Below are positions 58,971 through 64,000 of a stretch of 64,000 nucleotides of DNA, piece by piece. How positions within the stretch are numbered: the stretch's first letter is position 1; every line of letters starts with the position of its first letter. The translations under genes were made by a program, and so were the position numbers. Source of the DNA: Nyssa sinensis (lineage: Eukaryota > Streptophyta > Magnoliopsida > Cornales > Nyssaceae); assembly GCA_008638375.1 (NCBI GenBank), contig CM018035.1, forward strand, positions 23,014,307 to 23,078,306, given 5' to 3'. Below the pieces are notes generated by a model. It saw only the letters and a list, made by a program, of their open reading frames with translations, searched no databases and was not told the origin of the DNA.

Positions 58971-61900
58971 ATGAGCAAAAACATTTCTGAATCGTCTAGG
59001 ATGAAATCAGTTCCTATTTTTGTTAAATCTGATAGTGTTTTTAATGCAGGAATTATTTTCACTGAATCCAACTATAACATTTGGTCCTAGTTGATGAAAA
59101 TGCATATTGTTAAGTGGGAAAAACCCTCCTTCATCCGTGACAAGATAGATCCACCTACAGAATCTGAAGATGGATATGAAAAATGGTATGTTGAAAATCT
59201 GAAAGTCAACATGTGGCTATTGATGTCCATGTCTCCAAAAATTATGAAGTGTTATTTACGCCTACCCACTGCCCATGAAATTTAGAATGCCTTGTCCAAA
59301 GCCTTCTATGATGGAAGTGATGAATTACAAGTGTTTTCCTTGAACCAGAAGGCCTTCACCACTAAACAAAGTGAAAAACCACTCTCTGTATATTATAGGG
59401 AGTTGACCGAAATTTTTCAAGAATTAGATCACCGTTATAAAGTAGTCATGCAAGATCCAAATGACATTAAAGCATACCGGAAGTCCATTGAATGACTGAG
59501 GGTACACATATTTCTTGTAGGATTGGAAGACGATTTTGACCAAATTCGTGGAGAGATTCTGCGCCAAGAAACAGTCCTAAATTTGGAGGAATGCTATTCT
59601 CTAATTTATCATGAGGGAGTACCACATACCACTCTGAAAAGTGAATCTGACAACTCTGAAGCTTCCACCATGGTAGCTAAAAATCCCTCACACCAGCAAG
59701 AACGAGCGAGGTCTAATCATCCTAAAATCGCCAATGGTGTTGACAAGTCTACATACAAATGCACTCATTGCAACCAAACTGGTCATACCAAAAGTAAATG
59801 TTTTGAATTTATAGGCTATCTAGAATAGTGGGATCATAGTCATAATCCACGGAAGAGGAATTCCAAGATATCCTCTACTGCTGCGGTTGTCGAAACAAGG
59901 CTGGATAATAATGAGGCTAAACAAGCATCAGTATTGGTAGCGACTACAGACAAAGGTGGTAAGGTTTTACATATCTCTACATATGTTTCTAATAATGCAT
60001 GGATAATTGATTCTAGTGACACAGGTCATATGACATTTGATTTTAGACCAGTCTCCCCTCTTAATCCATGCTTACAAAAATTTGTATCTACTACCAAAGG
60101 TACTATAACCCCGATTATTGGGGAAGGTTCTTTGTCTCTCATTGATACTTTAAATTTAGATTAAGTTTTCGTTGTTCCATCCTTAAATTATAATCTTTTG
60201 TTAGTTTCTCAAATAATCACAACCTTATCTTGTGTTGTAATTTTTTGACCTAAATTTTATGTGTTTAAGGACATCCGAACATGGGAAACAATTGGTTGTG
60301 GTGTTAGGTGAGGGAAGTTGTATTATTTGAACTTTGTGTCAAAGACTTCGGACAGGTTACAACAAGCTTTGACTATGGATGGATCTGAGGGGGAGAAGAA
60401 GAAATCTGACATCTTCCTTTGGCATCGATGTCTGGGTCATTCTTCCTTTGGTTATTTGAAGAAATTATTTCCTAGTCTATTTGAAAAATGTGACATTTCT
60501 ACTTTCTGCTATGATGTTTGTGAACTGGTAAAAAGCTATCATGTCTCGTTTCCTTTGAGTTTCAATAAAAGTCCAGTTCTTTTTTTGGTTATACATTTTG
60601 ATGTTTAGGGTCTATCGAAAGTCTCTACTTTGGATAGATCACGTTGGTTTGTTACTTTTAGTGACAACTGTACTAGGATGACCTGGTTATGCTTAATGAA
60701 GTCCAAAGGTGAAGTGAATGTGTTGTTTCAAAAGTTTCATAAAATGATTGGCACTCAATACAATGCATAGGTTCAAATTCTTCGTAGTGACAATGGTGGA
60801 GAATACTAGAGTTCTGATCTGCAAAAGTATTTGGAAGCACATGAAACTATTCATCAAACTACTTGTCCTGATACACCTCAACAAAATGGAGTTGCTGAGT
60901 GAAAAAATCGACACTTGTTAGAGGTTGTTCGTGCTTCATTAATAGAAGCTCATATGCCACTATCCTATTGGGGAAAAGCATTTACTTCTACAGCATATTT
61001 AATTAACTGAGTACCCTCCAGCTCTATCGACTTTCGAACACCAGTCCAGGCACTTGCTGAAGCAGTTGTTGCCCCTACTGTCCCAAACTTGCCTTCTCAT
61101 ATCTTCGGCTGTGTATCATTTGTGCATCTCCACAAGCATCAGCGCAACAAATTGACTCCTTGAGCGTTGCAATGTGTCTTTCATAGATATGTTGCACATC
61201 AAAAAGGGTACTGATGTTATCATCCTCTGACTCGACAAATGTTTATCACAGTGGATGTTGTTTTCCATGAAAAATCAATGTATTTTTCCTCTGAGCCTGA
61301 ACTTCAAAGGGAGTATTAGCAAGAAATTCAGACTCTGGACTATGATTTTCTAGAATATAATTTCCATAACTTTGAGGTAAGAGAATTCCCTGAATCAGCT
61401 AACCAGGGTATGGGTAACTTGGATTCAAGTGGTAATCACCATGAAACTGAAGGTATGGAAGAAATGGAAAGTGTGGCTCCACCTCCATCACTGATTGAGT
61501 CCAAGTCCCTCGTGCCATAAGCAGCTGATACACCCAACCAATTTTCCTGCTACGGATGTTCCTGATTTACTGTTTGAACCATCGAGAAAATAGTTACCAC
61601 CGAGTCTCACTAGAGGTATTCCTAAGCTCACATATGAACCCGAACTGTCTAGTAAAGTTAAATATCCCATGAATCATTACGTGTCAAACCATTGTCTGTC
61701 AGAATCAAATCAGTCATTTTTGAATTAATTATCTACTGTATCTATTCCTAACAGTGTGCATGAAGGCTTAGCTGACCCAAGGTGGAAAACATCTATGAAT
61801 GAGGAGATGAAATCCTTGCAAAAGAATCAAACTTGGGATCTCATTGATCTTCCACAAGGAAAGAAATCGGTTGGATGTCGATGGATTTACACCGTGAAGT

Positions 61901-63288
61901 ATAAAGCAAATGGTAGAATCAAACGATTTAAAGCAAGACTGGTGGCAAAAAGATACTCCCAAACCAATGGGATCAATTATACAAAAACATTTGCTCCTGT
62001 AGCTAAAATCAACACAGTGCGGATCTTGTTATCATTAGTTGCAAACTTAGATTAGCCATTGCAACAGTTCGATGTGAACAACGGTTTTCTACATGGTGAG
62101 TTATCTGAGGAAGTCTACATGGATCTTTTACTAGGATACATGATATTAGAGAAGCACAGTCAGAAGGTATGCAGCTTAAAGAAATCACTATATGGGTTAA
62201 AACAATCTCCGAGAGCATGGTTGGGAAGGTTTACAAAGTCTATGATAGCCTTTGGCTACCTACAGAGCAACTCAAACCACACTTTATTCCTAAAGAAACA
62301 ACAAAGAAAGATCACTGAACCCATTGTGTATATGGATGACATGGTGGTTACAGGAAATGATATAAAAGAAAGGAAGGCTCTACAAAAGTACTTGTCTAGA
62401 GAATTAGAAATGAAAGACCTAGGTCCTTTGAAATATTTCCTTGGGATTGAAGTGTCTAGATCTAATAAAGGAATCTTCCTTTCTCAAAGAAAGTATGCCT
62501 TAGATTTATTATAGGAGACTGGTATGACAGCATGTCAACCAACTCAGACACTAGTAGAAGAAGGTTTGAAGTTATGTATTGAATCTGATCAGGTTCCGGT
62601 TGACAAAGGGAGATACCATAGACTTGTTGGGAAATTGATGTACTTAGCACATACAAGACCGGATCTTATCTATGCATTGAGTATTGTCAGCCAGGTTATG
62701 CATAATCCCAGAGAGAAACATATGAATACAGTCATGTGCATTTTGAGATATTTGAAGTCTGCTCTTGGAAAGGGAATTTTATTCACTAAAAACACAGACT
62801 ATCAAAATATAAATTTATATATTGATGTTGACTGGGCTGGAGTAGTAGATGACAGGCGATCTACTTTGGGTTACTTTACCTTTGTGGGTGGGAATCTCGT
62901 TACTTGAAGGAGCAAGAAACAAAATATTGTTACACGATCGAGTGCAGAAGCTGAATATAGAGGTATGGCACTTGAAATTTGTGAGGCGTTCTGGCTAAGG
63001 CTCTTCTTGTAGGACTTAGGTTACTTATCTAGACTACCAATTCGACTATATTGTGAAAACAAAGCAGCATGTGATATAACTCATAATCCGGTTTAACATG
63101 ACCGTACAAAGCATGTCGAGGTAGACAGATTCTTCATCAAGGAGAAGTTGGATGAAAGAAGCATGGAGTTGCCAAAGATTCGATCAAAAGATCAATGGGA
63201 TGACATCCTCACCAAAGCAGTGTCAAACCAAGTGTTCTCAAAGTTTTTAGGCAAGTTGGGCATGTATGACATCTATGCACAAACTTGA
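58971..63288 (+). pseudogene. Gag-pol polyprotein of copia J
   Basis: Gag starts at 58971; the zinc knuckle CTHCNQTGHTKSKC is at 59761. The protease site is IDSSDTGHM (60008), where the family has DSGAT. GAG-pre-integrase is HRCLGHSSFGYL (60423). Integrase shows TFSDNCTRM, RSDNGGEY (60784) and TPQQNGVAE (60877). RT (61756-62514): WRYTVKYKA-type start, FDVNNGFLHGEL, SLYGLKQSPRAW and the catalytic YMDDMVVTGND (62328). RNase H: DVDWAGVVDDRRSTLGYF (62824), SSAEAEYRGMA (62940). About 20 stops, many at Trp or Gln/Arg codons, and one frame change between 61500 and 61756. Confidence 0.95.
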
Positions 63289-63295
63289 AGGGGAG
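63288..63295 (+). other. Polypurine tract of copia J
   Basis: AAGGGGAG, immediately before the 3' LTR and overlapping the end of the pol frame. Confidence 0.9.
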
Positions 63296-63486
63296 TGTTG
63301 AGATTTTATTTTTATTGTAATTGATTCTTGTAGATTATCTTTCTATTTTTAGATTGATTGTGGGAATCAAATCTCGAGATTTGTAGGAGTCAATCTCGTG
63401 ATTTATGAGAATTCCTGCTATATAATCATGTACATACTCTATGTAATGATATGAACGAAAAAGAGAATTTTTCTCTATTTTTAAGT
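63296..63486 (+). repeat. 3' LTR of copia J
   Basis: It matches the 5' LTR with a small number of substitutions and two deleted bases, so the insertion is relatively old. It also ends in AAGT. Confidence 0.9.
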
Positions 63487-64000
63487 CATGTTTGTTGAAA
63501 AGGTTGGTTCTAGTGTTTTAGTTGATGCAAAAATTCAAAAACATGCAAAAGAATGTGATGGTATACCTTTGGCACTTGTCACTGTTGGGAAAGCCTTGAG
63601 AAATGTGAATAAAGAGGACTGGCATAATGCATTGAAGGGTTTGAGAGGCTTCGCAACAAATGTAGAAGGCATGGAGGAAAAGGTCTTTTCACACTTGAGA
63701 TTTAGTTATGATATACCAAAAGACGATGCAACTCGATCATGTTTTTTATATAATGTATTGTACCCTGAAGATGAAGAAATTGATTGCAAAAAATTGATAG
63801 AATATTAGATATGGGAAGGTCTATTGGGCGACGGGAGGATAAAAGATCAAATATGGAAGGGAGAAATTATATTAAATAATCTGATAGATTCCTGCTTGTT
63901 ATAGAATACTGGTGAAATTGCTGGAAATAAATTTGTTAAGATGCATGACTTGATTAGGGACATGGCAATTGACATTACTAATAGCGACCTTCGCTGCGTG

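Larger units (their letters stand above)
57974..63486 (+). mobile_element. Ty1/copia retrotransposon J, near full length, inserted in the CNL gene
   Basis: The target duplication CATGT (57969-57973 and 63487-63491) is exact. The LTRs are 57974-58166 (193 bp) and 63296-63486 (191 bp). The PBS at 58167 matches initiator tRNA-Met, and the PPT AAGGGGAG is at 63288-63295. One gag-pol frame (58971-63288) carries stops and one frame change, so the element is dead. The 5' leader carries an antisense host-gene-like insert. The element cuts the CNL frame between Met and Phe of a continuous reading. Confidence 0.95.
57067..64000 (+). pseudogene. CC-NB-ARC-LRR disease resistance gene (CNL), broken by copia J; continues beyond window
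   Basis: Before the insertion (57067-57973): a coiled-coil N-terminus (MEVIEPITSICSCFCP; KKLRNKIEELNSLVEGINIK), the P-loop GGVGKTTIMKE (57537-57570), kinase 2 RFVLILDDFW (57787-57816), RNBS-B KLILTTRS (57870) and RNBS-C LFDKESGDM. After it (63487-64000): GLPL as CDGIPLALVTVGKAL, RNBS-D CFLYNVLYPEDE, and the MHD motif as KMHDLIRDMAI. This is the RPS2/RPS5-like CNL order; LRRs should follow outside. Stops near 57267, 57410, 57540 and 63806, a (GA)n expansion after the P-loop and the 5.5 kb insertion inactivate it. Confidence 0.92.

Overview
This window reads as repeat-dense nuclear DNA of a flowering plant, probably a eudicot. It is built mostly from nested LTR retrotransposons with very long LTRs (roughly 2.8-3.9 kb), plus one CACTA DNA transposon, one Stowaway-like MITE and, at the right edge, a disease-resistance gene relic. 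The evidence is Tekay-type Ty3/gypsy pol with a chromodomain, Ty1/copia polyproteins, initiator-tRNA-Met primer sites, En/Spm-type TNPD and TNPA genes, and a CC-NB-ARC-LRR gene. I see no intact single-copy host gene. Every reading frame of family length is interrupted by stops or frameshifts. No alignment or database search was run; all homology calls are by eye.

Layout: 1-6711 is a + strand LTR (family A, left end outside the window) with a second LTR (B, 2111-5718) inserted in it. From 6712 to about 30538 lies one minus-strand Tekay chromovirus (E). Its 3' LTR is at 6712-9963, and its integrase/chromodomain, RT/RNase H, protease/gag and primer site run right to left. A truncated 5' LTR ends at about 30538. 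E is split by a 10.1 kb CACTA element (11233-21372, 3-bp TSD CAT) and by a minus-strand solo LTR of family A (called C, 24202-27877, TSD GGGTG). 30539-32310 holds an LTR fragment and local repeats, and 32315-32574 a MITE. 32640-46187 is a gag-only gypsy element (G) with two 3.9 kb LTRs, TSD AATTG, PBS and PPT; its 5' LTR carries another solo LTR (D, 35118-38368). 46188-50960 is degenerate repeats, a copia gag relic and a 27-bp minisatellite. 51230-56240 is a minus-strand copia relic (H) split by solo LTR F (51578-54360, TSD ATATC). 57067-64000 is a CNL resistance pseudogene split by a 5.5 kb copia element (J, 57974-63486, TSD CATGT).

The nesting gives a relative chronology: E before the CACTA element, C and A; A before B; G before D; H before F; the resistance gene before J. 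The most unusual signals cut across families. (1) All the LTR families seem to carry a leader intron near the LTR 3' end, with a GT(A/G)AGTAAC-like donor, and in most families a small GAGCT hairpin just upstream of the acceptor. (2) Three families share a repeated module around CCATTG...GAACGTC. (3) Two gypsy families carry a tRNA-like A-box/B-box module in antisense. (4) Fragments resembling host genes (F-box/LRR, Clp ATPase, ER HSP90) sit inside LTRs or an element leader. (5) A homogeneous 161-bp satellite array lies in the 3' part of the CACTA TNPA gene.
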